Below, piece after piece: positions 9,101 through 19,200 of a stretch of 40,170 nt of DNA. The position numbers were made by a program, and so were the translations under genes. The stretch covers positions 1 to 40,170 of the forward strand of contig JAGXLV010000020.1 in the NCBI GenBank assembly GCA_018334495.1. Reading direction: 5' to 3'. The notes under the pieces are model-generated. The model saw nothing but the letters and a program-made list of their open reading frames with translations, searched no databases and was not told the origin of the DNA. How positions within the stretch are numbered: position 1 is the first letter of the stretch; each line of letters opens with the position of its first letter. Source of the DNA: Oleiphilaceae bacterium (GTDB lineage Bacteria; Pseudomonadota; Gammaproteobacteria; Pseudomonadales; Oleiphilaceae).

Positions 9101-9772
9101 TCAGATGTTTGCGACGCCTCGTCTTTCCAGCATCCGTAAACCCACGGACAGTGACAACGTGATGCACAGGTACATCAGGGCTACTACAAAATAGACTTCG
9201 AAGGCGGTAAAGGTGTTGGCAATGTAGACCTGGCCCTGGCGCACCAGTTCGCCCACGCCAATGACCGAAAACAGCGAGGTGTCCTTGATGCTGACGATGG
9301 CCTGATTACCCAGCGGCGGTATCATGCGGCGAAAGGCCTGAGGCCAGACAATGGACCAGAACGTCTGGGTTCGTGATAACCCCAGCGACAGCCCGGCTTC
9401 GGTCTGGCCCCGGTCGATGGACTGCACACCGCCCCGAACCACTTCCGAAATATAGGCCCCCGAGTTCAGGGCAATGGCGGCGATGCCGGCGGTCAGCGGG
9501 TCAATGGGCCCGCCAAGCAGATCCGGCAGACCGTAGAAAATAAAAAGAACCTGCACGAGGATGGGCGTACCCCGGAAAATCTCGATGTAGGCGGTGGCCG
9601 GCCAGCGCATGAACCAGCGTTTGTTAATGCTCAGAAGGCCGAATAAAATGCCCAGTGCAAAGCCGATGGCGAGGCCGCCGAATGAAATGAGGAGGGTATA
9701 GGGAATGCCTTTGAGCAGAAACGGTATCGAATTGATGGCCGCCTGCCAGTCGAACTGGAACGTGGATTCCAC
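9101..9772 (-). CDS. Polar amino-acid ABC transporter, permease (HisM/GlnP type)
   Basis: The 223-residue integral membrane protein has about five helices and the permease EAA loop at roughly residues 143-164 (EAGLSLGLSRTQTFWSIVWP, then QAFR), which contacts the ATPase. The start is GTG at 9772: AGGGAGA (9781-9787) precedes it at good spacing and no ATG lies nearby in frame. Only one permease gene is present, so it would act as a homodimer, as in GlnHPQ-type systems. It is separated from the binding-protein gene by 81 bases holding a strong stem-loop. Confidence 0.93.
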   Translation of the reverse strand: MESTFQFDWQAAINSIPFLLKGIPYTLLISFGGLAIGFALGILFGLLSINKRWFMRWPATAYIEIFRGTPILVQVLFIFYGLPDLLGGPIDPLTAGIAAIALNSGAYISEVVRGGVQSIDRGQTEAGLSLGLSRTQTFWSIVWPQAFRRMIPPLGNQAIVSIKDTSLFSVIGVGELVRQGQVYIANTFTAFEVYFVVALMYLCITLSLSVGLRMLERRGVANI

Positions 9773-9800
9773 GGGTTAAATCTCCCTGCAGAGGTTGGTG

Positions 9801-9834
9801 TTGCGCCGGGGGTCAACAGGCCAGCCCGGCGCAA
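9801..9834 (-). other. Intercistronic stem-loop between binding-protein and permease genes
   Basis: TTGCGCCGGG (9801-9810) and CCCGGCGCAA (9825-9834) form a perfect 10-bp GC-rich stem with a 14-base loop in the minus-strand transcript. It lies 20 bases downstream of the binding-protein stop. No U-run follows, so it is not a full terminator. Such stem-loops after periplasmic binding-protein genes are known to protect the upstream mRNA and raise its protein over the membrane subunits. Confidence 0.7.
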
Positions 9835-9853
9835 GGTAATTCATTGCTCTGCG

Positions 9854-10612
9854 TTAGTCGGCGTCGGGCATTTCGCCGAACCACTTTTCGTAGATTTCCT
9901 GATAGGTGCCATCTTCTTTCATATCGGCGAGGGCCGCGTTCACTTCATCAACCCACTCGCTGCCGCCCTTGAGGGCGATGCCGTACTGCTGCCCCTCGTA
10001 AAGCGGTCCGACCGTTTTGACCCGGCCGTTACCGTTGGTGCTGGCAAAATAGCCTACGTTCGGGGCGTCATAGAAGACCGCTTCAACGTTGCCTGCCATC
10101 AGCGCCATATACATGTCGGAGCTTCCGGGGTAAGGAGTCACACCGTCGTCCTCCTCAAGCTTCTCGGTTAGGTAGTCATAGCTGGTGCTGCCGATCTTGG
10201 TGCCAATATCCTTACCTTCCAGGTCTTCGAATTCTTTTATGTCATTATTGTTTGCCCGAACCAAAATGCGCAGGCCCGAGTCATAGTAGGGGTCGGAAAA
10301 ATCGACAATCTTCTCGCGTTCTTCGGTGATGGTGATGCCGGCGATGGCGATGTCGACATTGCCAGTTTGCAGGGCCGGAATGATGCCGTTGAAGTCCATG
10401 GTGGTGAGGTTATAGTCAAAGCCGGCGCGCTCCGCTACTTCGGCGATGATGTCCATGTCGAAGCCGATCATTTCTCCGCTTTCAGGGTCCAGCATCTCAA
10501 AAGGGACAAAACTGGGGTCGGTGGCAACCCGGAGTGTCTCGGCGTTCAGTGCGCCGGCACTGACGGTCAGTGCTACAGCAGCGCTCAGGCTCTTAATCCA
10601 TGCAGCTTTCAT
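9854..10612 (-). CDS. Polar amino-acid ABC transporter, periplasmic substrate-binding protein
   Basis: The 252-residue protein starts with a Sec signal peptide (about 1-24, cleavage after ALNA) and continues as a family 3 solute-binding protein: LRVATDPSFVPFEML near 26-40, IGFDMDIIAEVAERAGF near 50-65, and DIAIAGITITEEREKIVDFS near 90-110. This is the pattern of glutamine, histidine and arginine receptors. It leads the three-gene importer unit, with a strong AAAGGAG (10618-10624) ahead of the ATG. The 165 bases between it and the metF terminator must hold its promoter; I see no convincing -35/-10 pair. Confidence 0.94.
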   Translation of the reverse strand: MKAAWIKSLSAAVALTVSAGALNAETLRVATDPSFVPFEMLDPESGEMIGFDMDIIAEVAERAGFDYNLTTMDFNGIIPALQTGNVDIAIAGITITEEREKIVDFSDPYYDSGLRILVRANNNDIKEFEDLEGKDIGTKIGSTSYDYLTEKLEEDDGVTPYPGSSDMYMALMAGNVEAVFYDAPNVGYFASTNGNGRVKTVGPLYEGQQYGIALKGGSEWVDEVNAALADMKEDGTYQEIYEKWFGEMPDAD

Positions 10613-10777
10613 GGTGTCTCCTTTAATAATGATGGGCCCTCTCAGCCAGGTTTCTGAGGAGGCGAAGGCTTAATAACAGAGAGTTCACAAAATCCTCTCC
10701 ATCCGAGACTATGGCCGTACACTGGATGCAAAATCAAACAGATTGATGCTTTTTCCCACTAAATGCTGAGTCTGAAA

Positions 10778-10804
10778 CGAAAAACGCCGGCGGTTGCCGA
10801 CGTT
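10778..10804 (-). terminator. Rho-independent terminator downstream of metF
   Basis: In the minus-strand transcript AACGTCGGC (10804-10796) pairs with GCCGGCGTT (10791-10783) around a four-base AACC loop, with one G-U pair. A U-run follows directly. It is 46 bases past the metF stop and closes the methionine-cycle block. Confidence 0.8.
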
Positions 10805-10849
10805 TGGGGAGTCCGGAGTCAAATTTCCGGGTTTGGGGCAAACGGTGTG

Positions 10850-11710
10850 TTATTCGCCTTCCCTGAGCCCCAGGTTGCGCCAGATATTCAGGCTGGCCTC
10901 AGCCTGGTTCAGGGTATAAAAGTGCAGGCCGGGCGCGCCGGCCTCCAAAAGCTTGTCGCACATGTCGGTGAGCATCTCCTCACCGAACTTGCGCACGCTG
11001 ACGCTATCGTCGGCGTAGGCTTCCAGCTGCTTGCGAATCCAGCGCGGAATTTCTGCGCCGCACATCTCCGAAAACCGGACCAGGTTCGAATAATTGACAA
11101 TGGGCATGATGCCCGGCACGACCGGTATGTCCAGGCCCATCTTCTCGATCCGGTCAATGAAGTAGAAGTAGCTGTCGGCGTTGAAGAAATACTGGGTGAT
11201 GGCGCTGTCGGCGCCGGACCTGACTTTGCGAGCAAAGTTTTTCAGATCTTCTTCAGCGTTGCGGGCCTGGGGATGGAACTCGGGGTAGGCCGCCACTTCT
11301 ACGTGGAATGCATCACCGCTGTGATCCCGGATAAAACTCACCAGTTCGTTGGCGTGGCGAAGTTCCCCGGCAGTGCCGCCCATGCCTGAGGGCATGTCGC
11401 CCCGGAGGGCGACAATCCGGTTAACGCCATGTTCCCGGTACAGATCGAGCAACTCGGCAATACTGGCTTTGGTGGAACCGATGCAGGAAAGATGGGGCGC
11501 CGTCGAGATACCTTGTGAATGCAGGTTTTTTACGGTTTCCAGGGTCCGGTCGCGGGTAGAGCCACCGGCCCCAAAGGTCACCGAAAAGAACGCTGGATTA
11601 ACTTCGGCGAGCTGGTCCCGAACAACCTGAAGTTTTTCCTTGCCCTGATCCGTTCTGGGCGGGAAAAACTCGAAGCTGAACCGACGCTCGAACTGTTTTT
11701 GCGAATGCAT
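10850..11710 (-). CDS. metF: 5,10-methylenetetrahydrofolate reductase
   Basis: MetF reduces methylene-THF to methyl-THF with FAD and NADH, supplying the methyl group for homocysteine methylation. The 286-residue protein has the usual bacterial length and the family's N-terminal FSFEFFPPRT with the catalytic glutamate at residue 14, followed by VTFGAGGSTRDRT, HLSCIG and ALRGDMP. The ATG follows the ahcY stop by 14 bases with GAGAG just upstream, so the two are one transcription unit. A terminator follows at 10778-10804. Confidence 0.96.
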   Translation of the reverse strand: MHSQKQFERRFSFEFFPPRTDQGKEKLQVVRDQLAEVNPAFFSVTFGAGGSTRDRTLETVKNLHSQGISTAPHLSCIGSTKASIAELLDLYREHGVNRIVALRGDMPSGMGGTAGELRHANELVSFIRDHSGDAFHVEVAAYPEFHPQARNAEEDLKNFARKVRSGADSAITQYFFNADSYFYFIDRIEKMGLDIPVVPGIMPIVNYSNLVRFSEMCGAEIPRWIRKQLEAYADDSVSVRKFGEEMLTDMCDKLLEAGAPGLHFYTLNQAEASLNIWRNLGLREGE

Positions 11711-11724
11711 GGCTGTGCTCTCGA

Positions 11725-13119
11725 TCAGTACTTGTAAGACTCGGGCTTGAAAGGCCCTTCTACCGGTACGCCAATGTAGCTGGCCTGTTCCGGGGTCAAT
11801 GTGGTCATGGTGCCGCCAAAACCTTCCACCATGGCACGAGCCACTTCTTCATCCAGGTGCTTGGGCAGAACCTGCACGTATACGCCTTTGGCGCGGGCCT
11901 CTTCCGGCAAGTCGGCAAACTTGCGCTCGAACAGGTGCATCTGTGCCAGCACCTGGTTGGCGAAGGAGCCGTCCATGATGCGTGACGGATGGCCGGTGCC
12001 ATTGCCCAGGTTCACGAGACGGCCTTCCGACAGCAGGATCAGGTGATCGTTGACGGCTTTGTCACGGTAAACCACATGGACCTGCGGCTTCACTTCGTCC
12101 CATTCCCAATGCTTGCGCATGTAGCCGGTGTCGATCTCGTTGTCGAAGTGACCGATATTGCACACCACGGCCCTGGATTTCAGCGCCTTGAGCATGTTGG
12201 CGTCACAGACGTTCATATTGCCGGTGGACGTGACCAGCAGGTCGGTGCTCTGCAGCAAGTCCCTGTTGATGCCGGTTTCGGTGCCGGTGTTAATGCCGTT
12301 GATGTAGGGCGAAACCACTTCAAAACCATCCATGCAGGCCTGCATGGCGCAAATCGGATCGGATTCAGTGATTTTTACAATCATGCCTTCCTGACGCAGG
12401 GAAGCGGCCGAGCCCTTGCCCACATCGCCATAACCGATCACCAGCGCTTTCTTGCCGGCCATCAGGTGGTCGGTGGCACGCTTGATGGCGTCGTTCAGGC
12501 TGTGACGGCAGCCGTACTTGTTGTCGTTTTTGGCTTTGGTGACGGCGTCGTTGACGTTGATGGCCGGCACTTTCAAAGTGCCGTCGCGCAGCATTTCCTG
12601 CAGACGGTGAACACCGGTGGTGGTCTCTTCGGTGACGCCGTGGCACTTGCTCAGCACGTCCGGGTACTTTTCATGGAGCAGGGCGGTCAGATCGCCACCG
12701 TCGTCCAGAATCATGTTGGGCTCCCAACCCTGAACATCGGCGCCAACGGTGCGTTCAAGGCACCAGTCGTACTCCTCGTCGGTTTCGCCTTTCCAGGCGA
12801 ATACCGGGATGCCTTGCGCCGCAATAGCGGCCGCCGCATGATCCTGGGTGGAGAAGATGTTGCACGATGACCAGCGCACGTCAGCGCCCAGTGCGACCAG
12901 TGTTTCAATCAAAACAGCGGTCTGGATGGTCATGTGGATACACCCCATGACTTTGGCGCCTGCAAGTGGCTGGTCGCTTCTGTACCGCTCACGTAATGCG
13001 ATCAGCGCGGGCATTTCGCCTTCGGCGATCGAGATCTCTTTGCGGCCGTAGTCGGCCTGTGAGATATCGCGGACTTTGTAATCTGAAAAGCTTTTCAGTT
13101 TTTCTGCTGGAGTGCTCAT
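11725..13119 (-). CDS. ahcY: Adenosylhomocysteinase
   Basis: AhcY hydrolyses S-adenosylhomocysteine to homocysteine and adenosine with bound NAD, removing the inhibitory product of methyl transfer. The 464-residue protein is the long bacterial form. The NAD-binding loop is [15 protein letters not shown] near residue 237, and the C-terminus is KPESYKY, whose lysine and tyrosine reach the neighbouring subunit's cofactor. The frame is open to 13290, but I start at the ATG at 13119 because GAGGAG (13128-13133) lies eight bases upstream and the protein then begins [16 protein letters not shown] like its family. No SAH riboswitch is visible in the leader. Confidence 0.96.
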   Translation of the reverse strand: MSTPAEKLKSFSDYKVRDISQADYGRKEISIAEGEMPALIALRERYRSDQPLAGAKVMGCIHMTIQTAVLIETLVALGADVRWSSCNIFSTQDHAAAAIAAQGIPVFAWKGETDEEYDWCLERTVGADVQGWEPNMILDDGGDLTALLHEKYPDVLSKCHGVTEETTTGVHRLQEMLRDGTLKVPAINVNDAVTKAKNDNKYGCRHSLNDAIKRATDHLMAGKKALVIGYGDVGKGSAASLRQEGMIVKITESDPICAMQACMDGFEVVSPYINGINTGTETGINRDLLQSTDLLVTSTGNMNVCDANMLKALKSRAVVCNIGHFDNEIDTGYMRKHWEWDEVKPQVHVVYRDKAVNDHLILLSEGRLVNLGNGTGHPSRIMDGSFANQVLAQMHLFERKFADLPEEARAKGVYVQVLPKHLDEEVARAMVEGFGGTMTTLTPEQASYIGVPVEGPFKPESYKY

Positions 13120-13190
13120 TAATTGTGCTCCTCGGTTTTTAGCTTGTGCTGGCCCTTGGATATTCTGGCCTCGAATTCGGTAGTGTCGGC

Positions 13191-13291
13191 GTTGGGGAGG
13201 CTTTGCCCCGGACACGCTACAAGCACGTCCATGTGCGCTTGATTTCCGGCCATCCATGGCCTCCAACAGTCCGGGGCAAAGCCTCCCCAAC
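13191..13291 (-). repeat. Inverted-repeat element with two GGA-loop hairpins inside
   Basis: Perfect 23-bp arms lie at 13191-13213 and 13269-13291. The 55-base centre holds two small hairpins: GCAC/GTGC at 13223-13236 and GGCCA/TGGCC at 13248-13261. Read on the minus strand, which is the transcribed strand of the operon, their loops are ATGGAC and TGGA. I recall similar intergenic elements in Marinobacter genomes, but this is memory and not a search. Confidence 0.75.
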
Positions 13292-13356
13292 CCCTCTTTT
13301 GAACTTTTGGCGATGGCGGTCTGGATGCCTGCGCCTTGGGTATCGATGTTTAGAGC

Positions 13357-13377
13357 GTTGGGGAGGCCATGTCCTCC
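13357..13377. repeat. Partial copy of the element's end
   Basis: The ten bases GTTGGGGAGG that begin the element at 13191 recur at 13357-13366, followed by a short GGAGG/CCTCC stem (13362-13377). The rest of the element is missing. It looks like a decayed or solo end. Confidence 0.45.
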
Positions 13378-13542
13378 GCAGCGTTCTTTCTTATCTCTCG
13401 TCGATTGCGCCCCTAATGACTACGCACCGTTAGGTTTCTGGGTCACATTCTCGCCGCCTGCACTAAAACGCTCAGGCCTACTTTGATTAAGGCAGCTCCC
13501 AAGCAAACAGGTGCAGGCGACCAACCTAACCCTTAGTCGGTC

Positions 13543-14733
<1,191 letters not shown>

Positions 14734-14839
14734 GCAGTTTTGCTCCTGTTAGATGAGCGATTAAAAATGAGCCCTTCAGTTGCCTGTGTACTCGTTGGTT
14801 GTTTGCCCGGCTGTGTCGGAACCTTTTCTGTTCTTGCCG

Positions 14840-15844
14840 TCAGTGACGACCTGTTATTTTCCAGAATTCGCGCACCTGGATCTGGAAGCCGTTGCGCAAC
14901 CCTATGAACAGTGACTCACCCGGCGTCAGCCCGGCTTCGTTCGCCCAGGCTGTCAGTTCCTCGGGTTCAAAGCCGAGCCAGAGGTCGCCGCAATTGTCTT
15001 TGGCCCATTCCTGATCGTGGCGGCAAAGGTCGCTTATCACCAGGCAGCCGCCCGGGGTCATCAAGCCGGCGGCATCCAGCAGTATGTCCGCCGGACTGGG
15101 GACGTGGTGTAGCACCATGTTGGCCACTACCAGATCAAAGGTGTCGCCCCGGTCCACTAGAGCGTCGGTCACGCCTTCAATCAGTTCCACATTATCGATT
15201 TTCTCATCCAGACATGCCTGCCTGGCTTTCGCCAGCATGTCCCGGGAATTGTCCAGTGCCACCACCCGGGGGCAGAGCTGAGACAGGACCGGCAGAAATG
15301 CGCCTTCCCCGGGGCCGATCTCCAGGGCGGTCAGCCAGTTTTTCCGGTCTGCCCTTTGCCGAAGCAGCTTGGCCACCGGCCCGGCGTAGAGATCAAAAGC
15401 GGCAATGAGCTCCTGCTGCTCGCGGAACTGCTCCGCGTGGCGGGCGAAAAAGGCCCGGCACTGGTCGGCCCTCTGGGTCCGGATCGCCTCTATACGCTGC
15501 TGCAGATGCGGCGGCAGCGGTATGCGATCGACCGTGTCGAAGACCTGTCGAATCGTGCCATCCGCCAATTTGTCGGTTTCCAGATGCAGCGGGCGGCGGT
15601 AAAAAATGGCGTTGCCCTCACGTTGAGGCTCCAGCAACCCGGCCTTGTGCATGACCTTCAGGTGGTGGCTCATACCCGATTGGCGCATATCAAACAGGTG
15701 GCTCAGCTCAAGAACACCAAAGGTGTCGCGTCTCAGGACCCGCAGGATTTCAAGCCGCAACGGATCGCCACTGGCCTTATAGATCGGCGCTAGGATTCGG
15801 GCGGAAGACATTTTGGCCGTTTGCTCGGGTATCTGGTTTGTCAT
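14840..15844 (-). CDS. sahR: SahR-like ArsR-family regulator fused to a SAM-dependent methyltransferase domain
   Basis: The 334-residue protein joins an ArsR winged helix (about 18-85, recognition region MRQSGMSHHLKVMHKAGLL) to a class I methyltransferase domain (about 165-334) with the SAM loop EIGPGEG at 175-181 and the post-motif VVANMVLHHVPSP. No metal-binding cysteine pair is seen, so it is not an arsenic or metal sensor. Its place at the head of metK-ahcY-metF matches SahR, the SAH-responsive regulator of the methionine cycle described in Proteobacteria, where the methyltransferase-like domain is thought to sense SAH. A perfect palindrome lies 43 bases upstream. The start at 15844 lacks a good Shine-Dalgarno; ATG 15811 is an alternative. 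Confidence 0.85.
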   Translation of the reverse strand: MTNQIPEQTAKMSSARILAPIYKASGDPLRLEILRVLRRDTFGVLELSHLFDMRQSGMSHHLKVMHKAGLLEPQREGNAIFYRRPLHLETDKLADGTIRQVFDTVDRIPLPPHLQQRIEAIRTQRADQCRAFFARHAEQFREQQELIAAFDLYAGPVAKLLRQRADRKNWLTALEIGPGEGAFLPVLSQLCPRVVALDNSRDMLAKARQACLDEKIDNVELIEGVTDALVDRGDTFDLVVANMVLHHVPSPADILLDAAGLMTPGGCLVISDLCRHDQEWAKDNCGDLWLGFEPEELTAWANEAGLTPGESLFIGLRNGFQIQVREFWKITGRH

Positions 15845-15886
15845 AGTTCAGAAGTGTAATGTGCGGCGATGGGTTGATCAAGTGCA

Positions 15887-15906
15887 ATATCAAAAAATAT
15901 TGATAT
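15887..15906. promoter_or_regulatory. Putative SahR operator in the sahR/tkt divergent region
   Basis: ATATCAA-N6-TTGATAT is a perfect palindrome with 7-bp arms (15887-15893 and 15900-15906), AT-rich in a GC-rich neighbourhood. Size and symmetry fit an ArsR-family dimer. It lies 43 bases upstream of the sahR start and about 150 bases upstream of tkt. I found no further copy ahead of metK or ahcY, so one site may govern the whole block. Assignment to SahR is inference from position. Confidence 0.7.
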
Positions 15907-16046
15907 AGATTTAAAAGCCTTTCCCCGCCGTGATTTCGGCAGGGGGTATTAATGGCTGACGCAGTCTGATTTGCTCCGGTGGTCACTAATCGGTGAAAAT
16001 ACGCGCGTCATTTTGCACGATTCACCTTTTGCTTTTCGTCGTCAGT

Positions 16047-16050
16047 GGAG
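16047..16050 (+). promoter_or_regulatory. Shine-Dalgarno GGAG that sets the tkt start
   Basis: GGAG lies nine bases before ATG 16060. The in-frame GTG at 16045 overlaps this ribosome site and is therefore not the start. Confidence 0.7.
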
Positions 16051-16059
16051 AAACACTCA

Positions 16060-18060
16060 ATGCAGTCTCGTAAAGATCTTGCCAACGCGATCCGTGCGCT
16101 TAGCATGGACGCGGTCCAGAAGGCCAAATCCGGCCACCCTGGCGCGCCAATGGGAATGGCAGATATCGCCGAGGTTCTGTGGAATGACTACCTGAGCCAC
16201 AACCCCGCCAACCCGGACTGGGCCAACCGCGACCGGTTCGTACTGTCCAACGGCCATGGCTCCATGTTGGTGTATTCGCTGCTGCACCTGAGCGGCTATG
16301 ACCTGGCCATCGACGACCTGAAAAACTTCCGGCAGTTGCATTCGCGCACGCCGGGCCACCCCGAATATGGCTATACACCGGGCGTCGAGACCACCACCGG
16401 CCCGCTGGGACAGGGTATCGCCAATGCCGTGGGTTTCGCGCTGGCTGAGAAAACCCTGGCTGCGCAGTTCAATCGTGACGGTCACAGCATCGTGGATCAC
16501 TATACCTACGCGTTTCTGGGTGATGGGTGTCTGATGGAGGGCATCTCCCATGAGATCAGTTCCCTGGCCGGCACTCTGGGCCTGGGCAAACTGATTTTCT
16601 TCTACGACGACAACGGCATTTCCATTGATGGTGATGTGAAAGGCTGGTTTACCGACGACACGGCAAAGCGCTTTGAAGCCTATGGCTGGCAGGTTATTTC
16701 CGCCGTTGACGGCCACGACGCCGACGCCGTTCGCGCCGCTATCGAAGCCGGTCGGGCCAATACCGATCAGCCCACCCTGATCTGCTGCCGCACCATCATC
16801 GGTTTTGGCGCACCCAACAAACAGGGCACCGAGAGCTGCCATGGCGCGCCGCTCGGGGAGGAGGAAATCGAACTGGCCCGGGAAAATCTGGGTTGGACTC
16901 ACGGGCCTTTTGAAGTGCCTGCCGAAATTTATGCCGGTTGGGATGCCCGGGAGAAAGGCGCCACGGCGGAACAACAATGGGAACAGCGTTTCGCCGGCTA
17001 CGAAAAAGCGCATCCGGAACTGGCCGCTGAATTCCGCCGCCGCATGGCCGGAGACCTGCCTGCCGACTTTGCCGGGCTGGCCGACGATTATATCCGCGCC
17101 TGTCAGGACAAGGGCGAGAGCATCGCCAGCCGCAAGGCTTCCCAGAACATCCTGAACGCCTATGGCCCTATGCTGCCGGAACTTTTGGGCGGCTCTGCCG
17201 ACCTGGCGGGTTCCAACCTGACTATCTGGAGCGATAGCAAGGGCGTGTCCAGAGACGACGCCGGCGGCAACTACATTTATTACGGTGTGCGCGAATTCGG
17301 CATGGCGGCCATCATGAATGGCCTCGCCCTGCACGGCGGCCTGATTCCTTATGGCGCCACCTTCCTGATCTTCATGGAATACTGCCGCAACGCCGTGCGT
17401 ATGGCGGCACTGATGAAACAGCGCTCCATCATGGTCTTTACGCACGACTCCATCGGTCTGGGTGAAGACGGCCCGACCCACCAGCCGGTGGAACAGATGG
17501 CGAGTCTGAGAACCACGCCGAACATGAGTGTCTGGCGTCCGGCTGACACGGTCGAGTCCGCCGTCGCCTGGAAAGCGGCGCTTGAGCGCAAAGACGGCCC
17601 GACCGCGTTGATTTTCTCTCGCCAGGCCCTGCCTCATCAGGACCGGGACGATGACCAGCTTGCAAATGTTGCCCGCGGCGCCTACATCCTGTCTGACAGC
17701 AAGGGCGCGCCGGATTTGATCCTGATTGCCACGGGGTCTGAAGTGGCCCTGGCCCAGGATGCCGCGCACGCGCTGCGTGAAAATGGCCATCGGGTCCGGG
17801 TGGTTTCCATGCCGTCGACCGATGTGTTCGATGCCCAGCCGGCAAAATACCGCCAAAAGGTATTGCCGCTGGATGTCACCAATCGCGTTGCGATTGAAGC
17901 GGGCATCGAGGATTACTGGCATAAATACGTCGGTCTGGATGGCCGCATTGTCGGCATGAGCAGCTTTGGCGAATCGGCACCAGCCGGGGACTTGTTCAAG
18001 ACCTTCGGCTTTACCGTCGATAACGTCGTGTCCGTTGCACAGGACTTGCTGGAAGGTTGA
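16060..18060 (+). CDS. tkt: Transketolase
   Basis: Transketolase moves two-carbon ketol units between sugar phosphates in the pentose phosphate pathway using thiamine diphosphate. The 666-residue protein has the family length. H26 in [12 protein letters not shown], the TPP/metal motif beginning GDGCLMEG at 154, and the [16 protein letters not shown] stretch of the pyrimidine domain are all present. A GTG at 16045 in the same frame falls in the ribosome site, so ATG 16060 is the start. It is the first gene of tkt-epd-pgk-fba and is transcribed divergently from sahR. Confidence 0.97.
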   Translation: MQSRKDLANAIRALSMDAVQKAKSGHPGAPMGMADIAEVLWNDYLSHNPANPDWANRDRFVLSNGHGSMLVYSLLHLSGYDLAIDDLKNFRQLHSRTPGHPEYGYTPGVETTTGPLGQGIANAVGFALAEKTLAAQFNRDGHSIVDHYTYAFLGDGCLMEGISHEISSLAGTLGLGKLIFFYDDNGISIDGDVKGWFTDDTAKRFEAYGWQVISAVDGHDADAVRAAIEAGRANTDQPTLICCRTIIGFGAPNKQGTESCHGAPLGEEEIELARENLGWTHGPFEVPAEIYAGWDAREKGATAEQQWEQRFAGYEKAHPELAAEFRRRMAGDLPADFAGLADDYIRACQDKGESIASRKASQNILNAYGPMLPELLGGSADLAGSNLTIWSDSKGVSRDDAGGNYIYYGVREFGMAAIMNGLALHGGLIPYGATFLIFMEYCRNAVRMAALMKQRSIMVFTHDSIGLGEDGPTHQPVEQMASLRTTPNMSVWRPADTVESAVAWKAALERKDGPTALIFSRQALPHQDRDDDQLANVARGAYILSDSKGAPDLILIATGSEVALAQDAAHALRENGHRVRVVSMPSTDVFDAQPAKYRQKVLPLDVTNRVAIEAGIEDYWHKYVGLDGRIVGMSSFGESAPAGDLFKTFGFTVDNVVSVAQDLLEG

Positions 18061-19097
18061 TGACCGATGCCGGGGCACCTTATCGGATCGCGATCAGCGG
18101 CTATGGCCGGATAGGTCAGTGTGCATTGCGGGCCATCTATGAGAACGGCTACCGGGATCAGCTTCAGGTAGTCGCGATCAATGAGCTCTCCAATATAGAG
18201 ACCATCGCCCATCTGACCAAGTACGACTCCACCCATGGCCGGTTTCAGGGCGAAGTGCGGGTCGAGAACGGCTTGCTGATGGTGGCTGGGGACTCTGTCA
18301 CGGTGGTGAGAGAGTCGGATCCTGCGCGATTGCCCTGGGCCGACCTGGACATTGACCTGGTGCTGGAGTGCTCGGGCTCGTTTTCGGATCGGGCCACAGC
18401 GGAAAAGCACCTGGCCGCCGGTGCGCGCCGCCTGCTTTTCTCCCAGCCGGCTGAATCGGACGTGGATCGTACCCTGGTGTTTGGTATCAATGATGCTGAG
18501 TTGCAGGCGGACGATCGGATCGTCGCCGCCGCATCCTGTACCACCAACTGCATCGTGCCGGTGATCAAGGCTCTGGACGATGCGCTTGGCGTGGAACATG
18601 GCAACACCACCACCATCCACGCCGCCATGAACGATCAGCCGGTGATCGACGCCTATCACAACCAGGACCTGAGGCGCACCCGCAGTGCTCTGCACAACAT
18701 CGTTCCGGTGGACACTGGGCTGGCCCGCGGCATAGAACGTCTGCTGCCCCACATGAAGGGCCGCTTCAGTTCAGTGGCCATGCGGGTTCCGACCATGAAT
18801 GTGTCGGCCATTGATATGACCGTCAACGTTCGTCAGCCGACCTCGGTGGCCGCGGTTAATGCCCTCCTCAGACAGGTGGCAACGTCTGGGCCGTTGAAGG
18901 GTATTCTCGGCTATACCGACGAGTTACTGGCCAGTGCTGATTTTAACCACGATCCGCGCTCCGGTATCGTGGATGGGGGCCAGACCCGTGTGACGGGCGA
19001 CCGCATGGTAAAAGTGCTCTGTTGGTTCGATAATGAATGGGGCTTCGCCAACCGCATGCTGGATGTCAGCCAGGCCTGGCTGAAGCTTCGTCAGTAA
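18060..19097 (+). CDS. epd: D-erythrose-4-phosphate dehydrogenase (GAPDH family)
   Basis: Epd oxidises erythrose 4-phosphate to 4-phosphoerythronate, the first step of pyridoxal phosphate synthesis by the DXP-dependent route. The 345-residue protein has the Rossmann loop GYGRIG (14-19) and catalytic C160 in SCTTN. It is called Epd and not GAPDH because of the HAAMNDQPVIDAYHNQDLRR stretch and VAMRVPTMNVSAIDMTV, which follow Epd. The ATG at 18060 shares its A with the tkt stop (TGATG), with GGAAGG just ahead, so translation is coupled to transketolase, which makes erythrose 4-phosphate. Some GAPDH activity cannot be excluded, since no other gap gene is in this cluster. Confidence 0.88.
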   Translation: MTDAGAPYRIAISGYGRIGQCALRAIYENGYRDQLQVVAINELSNIETIAHLTKYDSTHGRFQGEVRVENGLLMVAGDSVTVVRESDPARLPWADLDIDLVLECSGSFSDRATAEKHLAAGARRLLFSQPAESDVDRTLVFGINDAELQADDRIVAAASCTTNCIVPVIKALDDALGVEHGNTTTIHAAMNDQPVIDAYHNQDLRRTRSALHNIVPVDTGLARGIERLLPHMKGRFSSVAMRVPTMNVSAIDMTVNVRQPTSVAAVNALLRQVATSGPLKGILGYTDELLASADFNHDPRSGIVDGGQTRVTGDRMVKVLCWFDNEWGFANRMLDVSQAWLKLRQ

Positions 19098-19200
19098 GTA
19101 GAGCCTTGGCCGTGTCTAGCCGGGTAAGGCGGCACAATTTTTTTCGAAGGGAGCCTGAGACAGGTTCTTAAACGCCATCAATTAAGGATGAGAAAACGTT

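Larger units (their letters stand above)
13120..13542. other. 423-bp gap between metK and ahcY holding repeats
   Basis: No gene is supported here. The gap holds a 101-bp inverted-repeat element (13191-13291) and a partial copy of its end (13357-13377). I found no terminator after metK and no clear promoter for ahcY, so readthrough from metK or an unseen promoter next to the element is possible. Confidence 0.6.

Noticed and set aside
13120..13290. 57-residue N-terminal extension of ahcY
   Set aside because: It would be encoded by the repeat element, lacks a ribosome site and is not found in the family; ATG 13119 has a strong Shine-Dalgarno.
13120..13542. SAH riboswitch in the ahcY leader
   Set aside because: The leader has CCGAGGAGC at the ribosome site, but the following conserved riboswitch core (GCGCTGC-type) and its pairing partners are absent.
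16057..18078. 673-codon open frame opposite tkt
   Set aside because: It lies wholly antisense to transketolase, its protein shows no family features, and long antisense frames are expected from GC-rich codon use.
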